Source of the DNA: JAPOUP01 sp965199865
GTDB lineage: Bacteria > Pseudomonadota > Alphaproteobacteria > Rhodobacterales > Rhodobacteraceae
Length of the DNA: 64,000 nt
Reading direction: 5' to 3'
Assembly: GCA_965199865.1 (NCBI GenBank)
Contig: CBDATU010000011.1
Coordinates: 434,001 to 498,000, forward strand
Below the pieces are notes generated by a model. The model had not been told where the DNA came from. It ran no database searches and saw only the letters and a program-made list of their open reading frames with translations. Each line of letters begins with the position of its first letter. The first letter of the stretch is position 1. Below, one piece after another: positions 46,325 to 56,439 of the stretch. A program made the translations under genes and the position numbers.

Positions 46325-47842
46325 GTGAATCCGCTAGCAGACGCAATTGTCCAGCCACTTGCCGACAGAGAGGATCCCGTTCTGATCCTTCCGGATTCCA
46401 GCAGCCTTACCGGGAAAGAGCTGTTCGAACTATCAGGACGTATGGCGAACGTTCTGGCTCGATCTGGCGTCAAACCTGGCGACCGCGTCGCAATGCAGAC
46501 CGAAAAATCCCCGCATGCACTCGCGCTCTACCTCGCCTGCCTACGCACCGGAGCGCTGTTTCTGCCGCTAAACACCGCTTACACGCCAGCCGAATTGGAT
46601 TATTTTCTTGGCGACGCCGAGCCACGAATTGCGGTCTGCGACCCTCAAGTCGAGACGCTTCTGAGCTCGATCACGCTGGCCCGGGATGTGAAACTCCTAA
46701 CCCTTGGGCCTGTTGGGGAAGGTACATTTTCCAAAGCCGCCGAGAACACTCATGCCGAATTCGCTTCCGTCCCGCGTTCTGAGCATGACCTGGCCGCCAT
46801 TCTGTATACGTCTGGAACGACCGGCCTTTCGAAAGGCGCGATGCTAAGCCATGGCAACCTGCTTTCAAATGTCGACGCACTTGTAGACGCCTGGAAATTT
46901 ACCGACGGCGACACATTGCTGCATGCGTTGCCGATCTTCCATGTACATGGTTTGTTCGTGGCATCGAACGTCCTGCTGCGCGCGGGTGGCCAGATGATAT
47001 TCCTGCCGAAATTCGACGTCGATTCGGTGATCACACACCTGCCGCAGGCAACTACCATGATGGGTGTTCCGACATTCTATACCCGTTTGCTGCGCGACCC
47101 GCGCCTTGACGGAGTTCTGGTCAAACGCATGCGTCTGTTCATCTCGGGTAGCGCCCCGCTTCTGCCCGAGACGCACCGGGCATTCGAGGCCAGAACGGGT
47201 CACCGTATTCTTGAGCGCTACGGAATGACGGAAACCACCATGAGCACCTCCAATCCGTATCAGGGCGAGCGTCGGGCCGGGTCTGTTGGTCTTCCCCTTC
47301 CCGGTGTCGAAACGCGGATTGTCGACATGAAGACTGGTGTCGAGGTTGGGGAAGGCGAAACCGGCATTCTCGAGGTGAGAGGGCCAAACGTCTTCAGGGG
47401 ATACTGGAGGATGCCGGAGAAGACGTCTGAGGAATTCCGATCCGACGGCTACTTCATCACCGGTGATCTGGCAAAGGTCGATTCGGATGGTTACATCACC
47501 ATTGTGGGGCGGGTAAAGGATCTCGTGATTACAGGTGGCTATAACGTCTATCCCAAAGAGGTCGAGGCGGTGATTGACTCGATTGACGGCGTTCTTGAAT
47601 CCGCTGTCATTGGTGTGCCGCACCCGGATTTCGGCGAAAGTGTTATCGCGGTCGTGGTGCGATTGCCTGACAGTGCCGTTACCCATGAGATCATCATGGA
47701 ACAGCTGTCGTGTAGGCTGGCCCGTTTCAAGCAGCCCAAGCGGATCTTCTTCGATGACCAGCTTCCGCGTAATACGATGGGGAAGGTACAGAAGAACGCT
47801 TTGCGCGCTGCATATGGCTCGACTTTTTCTGACACCGCTTAA
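46325..47842 (+). CDS. matB: Malonyl-CoA synthetase-like acyl-CoA ligase
   Basis: A 505-residue ANL enzyme with the MatB pattern: SGTTGLSKGAMLSHGNLLSN as P-loop, LHALPIFHVHGLFVASNVLL, ERYGMTETTMSTSNPYQGER (the Arg-rich malonate pocket region), the hinge VGRVKDLVITGGYNVYPKE, and the catalytic Lys in LPRNTMGKVQKNALR. It converts malonate to malonyl-CoA. I prefer the GTG at 46325 behind GAGAGG, giving family length; the frame extends 74 codons upstream without similarity. No malonate transporter or decarboxylase is adjacent. Confidence 0.87.
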   Translation: MNPLADAIVQPLADREDPVLILPDSSSLTGKELFELSGRMANVLARSGVKPGDRVAMQTEKSPHALALYLACLRTGALFLPLNTAYTPAELDYFLGDAEPRIAVCDPQVETLLSSITLARDVKLLTLGPVGEGTFSKAAENTHAEFASVPRSEHDLAAILYTSGTTGLSKGAMLSHGNLLSNVDALVDAWKFTDGDTLLHALPIFHVHGLFVASNVLLRAGGQMIFLPKFDVDSVITHLPQATTMMGVPTFYTRLLRDPRLDGVLVKRMRLFISGSAPLLPETHRAFEARTGHRILERYGMTETTMSTSNPYQGERRAGSVGLPLPGVETRIVDMKTGVEVGEGETGILEVRGPNVFRGYWRMPEKTSEEFRSDGYFITGDLAKVDSDGYITIVGRVKDLVITGGYNVYPKEVEAVIDSIDGVLESAVIGVPHPDFGESVIAVVVRLPDSAVTHEIIMEQLSCRLARFKQPKRIFFDDQLPRNTMGKVQKNALRAAYGSTFSDTA

Positions 47843-48198
47843 TCCGAGCCCCTTGGCTCTGAAGTTCAACATCCGCAACCGCTGCAGCTGCTGCGGGTGA
47901 TTCTGGCTGCACCGGCACATGATGTTGTGAGTCGGTGAGGCGGTGGCGACAGTCTCAGTATCGAGGTGAGGAGATAACCTCGCTACCTCCCGCAAGGCCA
48001 CGCGACTTGTGCTGAATGCTTCAGGACATTCGGTTGGCCTGGTTCAGGGGATTCCATTCCGGTGATGGAGAACATGCTCGCCAGATCCTCCGCAGGTGAG
48101 CGGGAAGACGCTTGGGGTGCTGTGCGGCTCCTTCAGGAACAGTGTTGCGGCTCGCACCGGAAGCGGTAGACTCCCCTTCGATCAATGGGAGCAGGCAA
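47843..48198. other. Gene-free stretch before gloA
   Basis: About 355 nt with no supported gene. A GCTGCAGCTGC short inverted repeat at about 47882-47892 follows the ligase gene; no terminator T-run. Confidence 0.35.
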
Positions 48199-48627
48199 AT
48201 GGGAATTACCTATCTTCATACAATGGTCCGGGTAAAGGATCTGGAGAAATCGAAAGCGTTTTACGAGCTTCTCGGGCTAAGGGAGACCCGCCGAACGGAT
48301 AACGAAGGGGGACGGTTTACGCTCGTGTTCATGTCGCCACCAGGACAGGAAAACGCTCACGTAGAACTGACCTATAACTGGGATGGAGATGATGGGCTTC
48401 CTTCAGATAGCCGTCATTTTGGTCATCTCGCTTATTCAGTCGATAACATCTACGAGATGTGTGAACTTCTCCAGGCAAACGGGGTGACCATCAATCGCCC
48501 TCCACGAGATGGGCACATGGCGTTTGTGCGTTCACCGGACAATGTCTCGATTGAACTTCTGCAGGCAGGCGATGCGTTGCCACCTGCCGAACCTTGGGCA
48601 AGCATGGAAAACACTGGTCATTGGTAA
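48199..48627 (+). CDS. gloA: Lactoylglutathione lyase (glyoxalase I)
   Basis: A 142-residue VOC-fold enzyme that converts the methylglyoxal-glutathione hemithioacetal to S-lactoylglutathione. It shows the GloA signatures LHTMVRVKDLEKSKAFYELLG, AHVELTYNW, HFGHLAYSVDN and SPDNVSIELLQ, with the expected His/Glu metal ligands. The ATG at 48199 is family-supported and has a GGGAGCAGG site. The next gene overlaps its end. Confidence 0.94.
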   Translation: MGITYLHTMVRVKDLEKSKAFYELLGLRETRRTDNEGGRFTLVFMSPPGQENAHVELTYNWDGDDGLPSDSRHFGHLAYSVDNIYEMCELLQANGVTINRPPRDGHMAFVRSPDNVSIELLQAGDALPPAEPWASMENTGHW

Positions 48628-49316
48628 GACTGGCGCTGGTTATCTGTCTGGTCGCTTCGCCAGTCTGGGCCGAGTGCAGGCTGGCGCTGCTTCTGGCATT
48701 GGACGTCTCATCGTCAGTCGACGGAATAGAGGATCGGCTTCAGCGCCAGGGGTTAGCCAATGCGCTCGCTTCGGACGAGGTGAGGGAGGCGGTCCTCTCA
48801 ATTCCGGGGATGACCGTGGCTTTGGCTGTCTTTGAATGGAGCGGACGCAATCAGCAGGTCCTGGTGCTCCCATGGCGCATCCTGGTCAAACCGGAGGATG
48901 TGTTCGAGGCCGCGGCTGAGATCCGGGCATCCACCAGGAGCCATAGCGAATATCCGACAGCGATCGGCTATGCGCTGGGATTCGCGGCGTCGATCTTTAG
49001 GGACGCACCCGCATGCCATCGGAAGACATTGGACGTATCAGGCGATGGCGTCAACAATGAGGGCTTCGAGCCGCGGCTTGCCTACAAGCATTTTCAGCTA
49101 TCCGATGTAACGGTAAACGCGTTGACGATCGGTGGGCGCAGGGAAGATCTCGCGGGCTATTTCCGGCGCGAGCTTATCAGGGGGCCAGGTGCCTTTGTTG
49201 AGCAGGCATATGGGTTTCAGGACTTTGAGCGGGCGATGCGGCGCAAGCTTGTCCGCGAACTACGGACGGTGTTCATCAGTCAGGCCCAGCTGCCTGAAGC
49301 CGAAGGAGACGGTTAG
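48594..49316 (+). CDS. DUF1194 (von Willebrand A-like) exported protein
   Basis: A protein of about 240 residues with a signal peptide (LVRLALVICLVASPVWAEC) and a vWA-like DUF1194 domain carrying a MIDAS motif, LALDVSSSVD. Other features are VDGIEDRLQRQGLANAL, TLDVSGDGVNN and the family C-terminus GPGAFVEQAYGFQDFERAM. Role unknown. Start is uncertain: TTG at 48594 or TTG at 48621, the latter overlapping the gloA stop. A broken paralogue follows, so this was a tandem pair. Confidence 0.85.
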   Translation: MGKHGKHWSLVRLALVICLVASPVWAECRLALLLALDVSSSVDGIEDRLQRQGLANALASDEVREAVLSIPGMTVALAVFEWSGRNQQVLVLPWRILVKPEDVFEAAAEIRASTRSHSEYPTAIGYALGFAASIFRDAPACHRKTLDVSGDGVNNEGFEPRLAYKHFQLSDVTVNALTIGGRREDLAGYFRRELIRGPGAFVEQAYGFQDFERAMRRKLVRELRTVFISQAQLPEAEGDG

Positions 49317-49469
49317 CTGCCGTTCGCCACTGGCTGCGCATTTACGTCCCTGATCGGAGTGCTTCAGGGAATGGAGGTGATCGACGGGTTTCCTGATACA
49401 TGGTCGGTTCAATGGTATAGCTCGAATTCGCAAAGCCGCGCATTGCCGCAGTCCTGATTTTCCTTCAGA

Positions 49470-50143
49470 CAATGGCTGGAGCGACCCTTGCGCTGTCAGA
49501 CGGCCTCAGTCGCTTTCCCTGGACTCGACGCTTCCGGTTCGGTCGATGCTGCGGATTACCGACTGCAGTTGGGCGGCCTTGTCAGAGCGCTGTTACGGAA
49601 AGCTGTCCAAACGGCGTTTCTCTCGTTCCCGTACGCGTCTCGGCGCTTCAAAGTTTACGAGTGGGTGGGGCCATCATTTCAGCGCCCTCTCGTCCCATGG
49701 CCCACGATATCTGAGCCCACCCATCTGGCAGTGATTGCTGAGATTCTGCGGTCTACATAAAAGGGGCGTGGGCGATCCCGCAACTGCGGTCGGCAATGCC
49801 ATGCTACATAGAGAGTCAGACTGCTGGCAGCTTACGCTTGGTCTTTCAGAGGGCGGGCAATACAGCAGCGGTCCCCGGCCTTGCGGCATGAAGACGGATT
49901 CATTGCTCCGTGAGGTTACCGTGAACGCAGTGGCGATCGGCTCCGATTTCTCGAACGGGGTCGGGATTCTTGACCCGGAGCCTGAAAGGCTTGCACGGAA
50001 TTTCAGGCACGAAGTCATTCGCGGTTCAGGTGCTTTCGTTAAAGTTTCGTTTGGTTTCTAGAACTTTTGGGAGACGATGGCGCGCAGGCTCCTTAAGGAG
50101 CTGCTGGCGCTGGAGATCAGTGAATTGGGCGACAGCCGCTTTT
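49470..50143 (+). pseudogene. Second DUF1194 copy, decayed
   Basis: Pieces of a DUF1194 gene occur in order but in changing frames: LDASGSVDAADYRLQLGGLV (MIDAS region), VYEWVGPSFQRPLVPWPTIS, VTVNAVAIGSDF, FRHEVIRGSGAFVKVSFGF followed by an in-frame stop, then FWETMARRLLKELLALEISE. It matches the intact gene just upstream in layout, so a tandem paralogue has been lost. Confidence 0.75.
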
Positions 50144-50431
50144 AGCCTCAGGGGCGTGCGTGCTGATGATGGGTATGTTCACGGGTAGTGGCGACTCGAC
50201 ATGCGAAATCCCCTTGTTGACTGACACGCATCCACAAGTTTGCGGGTGTCCAGTCCTTCCGCCGCGCAGGCAAACTGGCAAAGATCCAGGAATATCACCA
50301 TGCGCTGGGCTGAAACCAGGTGCAGTCGCCACCTCACTGAGCAATTGGTGCTAACACAGGGAAATGGCGGCAAATCTCGGTTGGCTGCAGCATCAGCCAT
50401 TCGGGCGGTGTGTCGGAAGTCGGGCCAAGGG
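50144..50431. other. Gene-free stretch
   Basis: About 290 nt downstream of sdhE with no supported feature. Confidence 0.3.
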
Positions 50432-50713
50432 CTAAAGACTTACTGCCACCTGACCCGCACCAATATACGTGGCGATGTCCTTGATAAGGTCAGAATACCG
50501 CTCAGGCGCGGGTTCCTGTCCGGTTACCCACGAATAGAGTTCCTGATCGTTCTCGCCGAGCAGCGATTCGTAAAGAAGGAGGGCGTCCTCTTCCATCGAT
50601 GCCAGTTTGCCTGCGGCATAACTCCCGAGAATCAAGTCCATTTCTCTTATCCCACGCCGCATTGAGCGCATTTGCAGCCGCTTTGCGCGCGTTGCGGATG
50701 TCTCTCCCGTCAA
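50432..50713 (-). CDS. sdhE: SdhE, FAD assembly factor
   Basis: A 93-residue DUF339/Sdh5 protein that helps attach FAD covalently to succinate dehydrogenase. The hallmark RRGIREMDLILG is present, followed by LLLYESLLGENDQELYSWVTG. Its start overlaps the upstream XRE regulator by 4 nt. Mitochondrial and alphaproteobacterial SdhE proteins share this form. No sdh genes are in the window. Confidence 0.92.
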   Translation of the reverse strand: MTGETSATRAKRLQMRSMRRGIREMDLILGSYAAGKLASMEEDALLLYESLLGENDQELYSWVTGQEPAPERYSDLIKDIATYIGAGQVAVSL

Positions 50714-51108
50714 GACTGGCCTTTCAGGGCGTTCCGCAGCCGTTTCTCAAGAGTGCCTAGCCTGTCGGCAGATTGCATGATGGTGCCCCTGACCTGCCGA
50801 ATCTCCATGAGCAGAGCGGTGATGTCGCTGTCGACCTCTTGATCTCCAGGTGCCGAAACCCCTTCGCCTTCACCTTTCAGAAGCCACAGGAGTGACACAT
50901 TGAGTACACCTGACAGCATCTGAAGCTTGTTGGCTCTTGGCTCGAACCTGTCGTCCTCCCAGGCCTGGATGGTGCGTAGTTTGACGCCGAGTTTTCTGGC
51001 AAGTTCGGACTGGCTAAGTCCCAAAGCCTCGCGCCCCGCGGCAACTCGGTCGCCAAACGTTGCGGTAGCGTCTGAATACCAGTCTTTATCGGGAACAGCA
51101 TCTGTCAT
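50710..51108 (-). CDS. XRE-family transcriptional regulator
   Basis: A 132-residue DNA-binding protein with an HTH_3 domain (FGDRVAAGREALGLSQSELA, RKLGVKLRTIQAWEDDRFEP) and a C-terminal coiled-coil-like segment (ITALLMEIRQVRGTIMQSAD). The ATG at 51108 is preferred; one at 51123 would add five residues. It forms a two-gene unit with sdhE, a pairing I have not seen given a regulatory role. Confidence 0.88.
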   Translation of the reverse strand: MTDAVPDKDWYSDATATFGDRVAAGREALGLSQSELARKLGVKLRTIQAWEDDRFEPRANKLQMLSGVLNVSLLWLLKGEGEGVSAPGDQEVDSDITALLMEIRQVRGTIMQSADRLGTLEKRLRNALKGQS

Positions 51109-51211
51109 CGCGCACCTCGACATTGCACCATCAGCTCAAAAACAGTCGGATTGAAAGAAGCCACGGTCCATTCTAGAAGCCATTGCGCAAGGATTCCAGA
51201 CGGAGACGACC

Positions 51212-52414
51212 ATGCCGTTTCTTTCCGCGACACTTGACCGCGTGAAGCCATCCCCCACGATTTCCATTTCGACCAGAGCCGCGGAAATGAGGGCTTCCGG
51301 ACTGGACGTCATCAGCCTGAGCGCAGGCGAGCCGGATTTCAGCACCCCTCGCAACGTCAGGGACGCTGCCATCGCGGCGATAACCGCCGGAAAGACGAGA
51401 TACACCGCTCCCGACGGTATGCCGGAACTCAAACGGGCCATCTGCGGGAAATTCAGGCGGGAGAATGGGCTGAACTACAGCACCACACAGATTACCGTAG
51501 GGACCGGTGGCAAGCAGATTCTATACAACGCGTTGATGGCAACCCTGAATCCCGGCGATGAAGTGATCATCCCTGCGCCATATTGGGTCAGCTATCCCGA
51601 CATGGTTCATCTGGCGGGCGGCGAGCCTGTCATCGTCCGAACAGATGTAGGAACCGGATATAAGCTAACTCCTGACCAATTGGAGAATGCGATTACAGGG
51701 AACACCAAATGGCTGATCTTCAACTCACCGTCAAACCCGACCGGAGCCGGTTATTCCCGTGAGGAGCTCAGAGGGCTGTTGAAGGTCCTGATGCGCCATC
51801 CGCAGGTCTGGATCATGACGGACGACATGTATGAGCACATCACCTTCGACGGCTTTGAGTTCAGCACTCCGGCCGAGGTCGAGCCCCGCCTCTACGAGCG
51901 TACATTGACGGTCAATGGGGTATCGAAAGCCTATGCGATGACCGGTTGGCGCATTGGCTATGCAGGCGGGCCGTCGCAGCTAATTGCAGCCATGCGAAAG
52001 ATACAGTCACAGTCAACCTCAAATCCCTGTACCATCAGCCAATGGGCGGCAGTTGAGGCATTGCAGGGACCTCAGGAATTCATTGCCGAAAACAACAGGG
52101 CCTTTCTGAGGCGCCGCGATCTGGTGGTCGGGATGCTGAACGAAGCGAAGGGCGTGTATTGCCCGAAGCCGGAAGGCGCGTTCTATGTCTATCCCGTGAT
52201 AGAGGACTGCATCGGCAGGACCAGCAGGGACGGCACGTTGATCGAGGGTGACGAGGCGTTCGCTACCGCATTGCTTGAGGAACAGGGGGTCGCGGCTGTC
52301 TTCGGCGCGGCATTTGGCCTCTCTCCGAACTTCCGCGTCAGCTATGCGGCGTCAGACGAAGTGCTGCGCGAGGCCTGTGGCCGCATTCAGGACTTCTGCG
52401 CCACGTTGCGATAG
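51212..52414 (+). CDS. aspC: Class I aspartate aminotransferase
   Basis: A 400-residue PLP enzyme of aminotransferase class I, subgroup gamma. Conserved parts: ISLSAGEPDFSTPRNVRDAA, the PLP-site Lys in TVNGVSKAYAMTGWRIGYAGG, NSPSNPTGAGYS and the carboxylate-binding Arg in NFRVSYA. It interconverts aspartate/oxaloacetate and glutamate/2-oxoglutarate, possibly also prephenate. The ATG at 51212 follows CGGAGACG. Convergent with the MATE gene 39 nt on. Confidence 0.95.
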   Translation: MPFLSATLDRVKPSPTISISTRAAEMRASGLDVISLSAGEPDFSTPRNVRDAAIAAITAGKTRYTAPDGMPELKRAICGKFRRENGLNYSTTQITVGTGGKQILYNALMATLNPGDEVIIPAPYWVSYPDMVHLAGGEPVIVRTDVGTGYKLTPDQLENAITGNTKWLIFNSPSNPTGAGYSREELRGLLKVLMRHPQVWIMTDDMYEHITFDGFEFSTPAEVEPRLYERTLTVNGVSKAYAMTGWRIGYAGGPSQLIAAMRKIQSQSTSNPCTISQWAAVEALQGPQEFIAENNRAFLRRRDLVVGMLNEAKGVYCPKPEGAFYVYPVIEDCIGRTSRDGTLIEGDEAFATALLEEQGVAAVFGAAFGLSPNFRVSYAASDEVLREACGRIQDFCATLR

Positions 52415-52453
52415 CGTGACCCGGGATCGCGCTGTTCACGGAGCTGAACGGCA

Positions 52454-53809
52454 TTAGATGGGAAGGCGCGACACGCCGTGTGTCCAGAAACGGTGCATCA
52501 TCAGCACCGAGGCACAAAAGAGACCGACTACGAGACCAAGCCAGACACCCACACCATTCCAGCCGACCCAGAAACCGAAGACGTAGCAGGAAGGAACGCC
52601 GATCAGCCAGTAGGATATCACCGCGTGGATCATGGGAACCCTGGTGTCCTGCAGCCCACGGAGCAAACCCAGCGCGATGGTCTGCTCGCCATCGACGACC
52701 TGAAACAGCGCCGCCACGACCAGAAGCGATACGCCGATCGAAATGATCGCGGAACGGTCGGGATCATCGGAATCGAGAAACAGTCCCAACAACAGCTCGG
52801 GAACCGCCAGATAAACCACCATGGTGAGCAGAGCGAAAGTCGCCGACATTACCACCGCCGCCCAGGCGCCATCACGCAAAAACCTGCCGTCCCGTCGTCC
52901 AACCGCCTGTCCAGCGCGCACCGTCGCCGCCTGGCTGAGCCCGAGATGTACCACGAATGTCATGGCCGCGAGCTGACTTGCAATTCCATGCGCCGCCAGG
53001 GACGCGGTGCTGATCCAGCCCATCATCAGGGCTGTTGCTGAAAACAGCCCGCTCTCCGCCAGATTTGTGAGACCAATCGGCCAGCCAACCTGAAAGACCC
53101 GTCTGAAGCCCTCGGGATCAGGGCGCCAGAGGCGCTGAAAGAGCGCATAGTGAGATGTGGCCCTGGCGCAGTAGAAGACCATGACAATGCAGGCTGCGAT
53201 CTGCACCGATACCGAAGTGATTGCCGCACCTTCCAGTCCAAGCTCCGGCGCACCGAAATTGCCGAAGATCAGGGCGTAGTTCAGCAGGCCGTTCAACACC
53301 GCAGCCCCCACAGTGACCCAAAGCACCACCCGCGTCCGCTCAAGCGCGGCGAGGTAGCTCTTCAGGACCATCACGATGAGTGACGGAGCCATGCCAATGG
53401 AGAATATCGCAAGGTATTTCGATGCCATCTCCGCGATCTGTGGTTCCTGCCCGATTACGAGAAAGATGGATTCCGACCAGATCAGAAGCGGCATGACCGC
53501 CAGGCCATAGAGCGCCGAAATCCACATTCCCATTCGTGTCGCCCGCCGGACCTGAGTGGCATTTTCCTCAGCCACCGCCGACGCCACCATTGGAAGAACC
53601 GCGAAGGCGAACCCGGAGCCCATGATGAATAGTACGAACGCGAGGGAAAATCCGAGCGTGACCGCCGCCAGCGCTTCGACGCTATATCGACCGAGCATTA
53701 TGTTGTCGGTGACGCCGATGGCAATCTGGGCCAGATGACTTCCGACAAGCGGAAGTCCGAGTGCCAGAAGCGCGGTGGCGTGGTCCGTATATGTGTGGCG
53801 ATCGTCCAT
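52454..53809 (-). CDS. MATE-family multidrug efflux transporter
   Basis: A 451-residue, 12-helix inner-membrane cation antiporter of the NorM-like MATE group, which expels drugs or metabolites. The N-terminus (ALGLPLVGSHLAQIAIGVTD) and the internal VGWPIGLTNLAESGLF half-repeat are typical. Substrate is not predictable. It is a single gene on the minus strand. Confidence 0.93.
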   Translation of the reverse strand: MDDRHTYTDHATALLALGLPLVGSHLAQIAIGVTDNIMLGRYSVEALAAVTLGFSLAFVLFIMGSGFAFAVLPMVASAVAEENATQVRRATRMGMWISALYGLAVMPLLIWSESIFLVIGQEPQIAEMASKYLAIFSIGMAPSLIVMVLKSYLAALERTRVVLWVTVGAAVLNGLLNYALIFGNFGAPELGLEGAAITSVSVQIAACIVMVFYCARATSHYALFQRLWRPDPEGFRRVFQVGWPIGLTNLAESGLFSATALMMGWISTASLAAHGIASQLAAMTFVVHLGLSQAATVRAGQAVGRRDGRFLRDGAWAAVVMSATFALLTMVVYLAVPELLLGLFLDSDDPDRSAIISIGVSLLVVAALFQVVDGEQTIALGLLRGLQDTRVPMIHAVISYWLIGVPSCYVFGFWVGWNGVGVWLGLVVGLFCASVLMMHRFWTHGVSRLPI

Positions 53810-54273
53810 CCTGGCCGATTATGTCAGATGCAGGGATCCCGCAACGTCAATCGCTGCCACCGTTCCAGTGGCTTCGCGGCATGTCCGCGATTCAGGATCG
53901 ACATACGACTGCCATGCGAGGCGGGAAGCGGAGCCGGATGCGACATTCCGGGTGTCCGGAAACGGTTCGGAAGCTCCTGGAACTCTTGGATTGCGGACTG
54001 TATCAGGGAGCCGGACTGGTGAGAGGGCCACAGGACCTTTTGTGGGGTCGGACCTGATTTGCGGGTGGGTCATACTTCCAGCCCTGGGACGGATATGTTC
54101 AACACTATCGGGGCCATAGCTCACGCTGCAGTTCCGGAACCCCGCTGCATTCCGGGCACCAATCCATTCGCTGCGGGGACCGAACCCGCATGCCTGTTCC
54201 CTTCCTCGCCAGTAATTCGGAAGCGCCGGTTTCTTGGTCCAGGTGGTCTAGTGGACAGACAATCCGGTTGCGC
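53810..54273. other. Gene-free stretch
   Basis: About 460 nt between two minus-strand genes without a supported feature. Confidence 0.35.
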
Positions 54274-55284
54274 TCATCTCGTGACCGTTACTTTCGACAG
54301 AGTCGCTGGCCTGTCTGGATCGTGGCCCAAAGCCAGGGCGGTGCGCAGTATGACCGGATAGAGGAGTCGAAGCAGCGCAACGGCGGCCACAGCGGGAGTC
54401 ATTCCAGAGGTTTCCGGAGCGATCCAATACATGTCGGATCCTGCTTCACGAAACTTCTCAGCCGCTTTCGCAACGCTATCGGATGTCTTATCTGCGCCTG
54501 TGTCCAGAACGATCACGGTGAGTGGGTTGGTTGCGAGCTGAAGCGGTCCATGCAGCACTTCCGATGCTGAATATGCCTCCGCATGGATTGCGCAGCATTC
54601 CTTGATCTTCAGCGCGACCTCCTGCGCTGCACCCAGCCCTGTGTCGCGTCCGATTACGTATACATGCTGGGCCCTTTCAAGTCCGTTGCATAGGGCCCTA
54701 CCTGCTTCAGAAGAAAGTTCACCAATCTCGGCATATGCCTCTATGGATTGTAGCAGCCTTTGGCGATAGCCGGGATTGAAGGCTGACAGCAGAGCCAGAC
54801 CTGCCGCGATGGCTCCGATGACGGATTTTGTGGCTGGAACGGCCAGTTCTGGACCCGCGCCAATGGGAATGGTTCGATTGGCGGCGGATTCAACCCCGGA
54901 TCCGACGACATTTGTGATGGCAATGGTGGTTCCATTCCTTTGACGAATGCCTTCGGTAGCCCGAATCAGATCCTCGCTCGCGCCGGACTGGGAAACTATA
55001 ATTGTGGCTGAACCTGTCATGTCGGTACCCTTACCCACCGAGAATACCGATGGTGGCATTGATGTCATCGGACGGCCGGTTTCCCGCATGAATTCATAGG
55101 CGAGAATGTTTGCAGCCGCGTCCGACGAGCCACGGGCAATAGTGTAGAGGGCTGTCCGATCCGTAAGTCCCAAGGCATCGACAGCGTCCTTATGGTCCTG
55201 CCCGGCAGCGGAGATGAAGACCTGTTTCGACTCAGCGATCTCTTTGGCCATGATGTGGCCAGGAGTGGATGTTGCGATACTCAC
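54274..55284 (-). CDS. SIS-domain glucosamine-6-phosphate deaminase/isomerase-like protein
   Basis: A 336-residue protein with two SIS sugar-phosphate isomerase domains (YTIARGSSDAAANILAYEFM, IVSQSGASEDLIRATEG; then VYVIGRDTGLGAAQEVALKI, HAEAYSASEVLHGPL). It resembles the isomerase half of GlmS without the glutaminase part, like NagB-II or AgaS proteins in amino-sugar catabolism. I take the GTG at 55284, which has AGGAAAAGG upstream; the open frame extends to 55389 without similarity. No nagA or GntR gene is adjacent, so context gives no further support. Confidence 0.85.
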   Translation of the reverse strand: MSIATSTPGHIMAKEIAESKQVFISAAGQDHKDAVDALGLTDRTALYTIARGSSDAAANILAYEFMRETGRPMTSMPPSVFSVGKGTDMTGSATIIVSQSGASEDLIRATEGIRQRNGTTIAITNVVGSGVESAANRTIPIGAGPELAVPATKSVIGAIAAGLALLSAFNPGYRQRLLQSIEAYAEIGELSSEAGRALCNGLERAQHVYVIGRDTGLGAAQEVALKIKECCAIHAEAYSASEVLHGPLQLATNPLTVIVLDTGADKTSDSVAKAAEKFREAGSDMYWIAPETSGMTPAVAAVALLRLLYPVILRTALALGHDPDRPATLSKVTVTR

Positions 55285-55925
55285 GGATTTAGCGCCTTTT
55301 CCTGAGCCAGGACCCCAAAAGCTTGGCCAATACGACGATATGGTCTTCCATCTACATCGAATCTTTCGCCTGACCAAGGTGTCGCTCAAAGTTCCCCGGC
55401 ATCGTTTTGGTCAAAATTTGGATTACCCATCACACTGCTCAGTTCCACACTGACGCGAGGTTCCCATGCTTTGCCGGGGCGGCGGCCTTTGGAATTGGCT
55501 GCGCGAGGTGTTGGCCGGTTCCAGGGTAGCGTCGGATGGTCAGGGGAACACTTCTACCGCCCGGCTCTTTCCTACGCCCTGAAATGGGTCGGACATTTGG
55601 GTTTGGAATGGATGTATGGACGTATTTGAGCCCCTGATGTAACCATCCCCAGCCGCTTTGCACCGCAGCACCTGACGTGTCGGAGCGGGTGGGATTTCAT
55701 GCAGGTATAGGCGGGTCTACCAGGACCAAGCCTGACGCCGCTCAACCAGTCCCAGAGCCGGCGCACTTGCAGCATCCGCAAATGGAAACGCCCACAGGAG
55801 CGGTTTCATGGACCGCATTGCCCGTGATCAGGAAGTTCAGACATCCAGTCAGGCGCGATTGGCTGGATCCGGCCGTTTCCAGCAATGTTTGACCCACTCG
55901 GAATCCAGCCAGGGGCCGGGAGGAA
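55285..55925. other. Gene-poor stretch
   Basis: About 640 nt upstream of the SIS gene. Open frames are short and unlike known proteins; a decayed regulator is possible but not visible. Confidence 0.35.
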
Positions 55926-56318
55926 TCAGCCCGGAAAATCCGGCGTCATCATGCCCATCGCCGCGCCAGTCGGATCTTCCAGAATCGCAATCCGGCCGGT
56001 GCCTGGAATTTCGAACGGCTCACGTAGCAAGGACCCTCCCTCAGCCTTGGTGGCGGCCACCGTCGCGTCGACATCGTCCACCGCGAAATAGGTGAACCAG
56101 TGTGGCGGTACTTTCTCAAGATGTGCAAAAATCGACATGTCCATTATTCCAGCCACCGGCTGATCGTTGTGCTTGGCGACGTAATAGGTGCCGGATTCCC
56201 CCTCCATTTCCATCGTTTCGAAAGTCCAGCCACAGACATCGCTGTAGTATTTGACCGCCGCGTCGACATCTCGGGTCATCAGCTCTGACCACCAGACCAT
56301 GCCATGCCTGTCAGACAT
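55926..56318 (-). CDS. VOC-family (glyoxalase/bleomycin-resistance-like) protein
   Basis: A 130-residue two-repeat VOC protein (MVWWSELMTRDVDAAVKYYS, HWFTYFAVDDVDATVAATKA, EDPTGAAMGMMTPD). The family contains metal-dependent lyases, dioxygenases and resistance proteins; this one belongs to the small predicted-lyase group with no fixed function. The ATG at 56318 is preferred over a start 14 codons earlier because it begins the domain and has GAGAGGAGA upstream. Confidence 0.88.
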   Translation of the reverse strand: MSDRHGMVWWSELMTRDVDAAVKYYSDVCGWTFETMEMEGESGTYYVAKHNDQPVAGIMDMSIFAHLEKVPPHWFTYFAVDDVDATVAATKAEGGSLLREPFEIPGTGRIAILEDPTGAAMGMMTPDFPG

Positions 56319-56439
56319 CTCTTCTCCTCTCGCATGAATGTTTGCGTTCCTGTAAATCAACCCAGCCGATTCGCTGCGTCAGGTCGCTTTCATTGGCTTC
56401 ATCTGGCCCTCTGTCAAGCTCATTTACGGAAGGAATCCC

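Noticed and set aside
54240..54300. GGTGGTCTAGTGG-like start suggesting a tRNA
   Set aside because: No T-loop sequence at the proper distance and no acceptor stem pairing.
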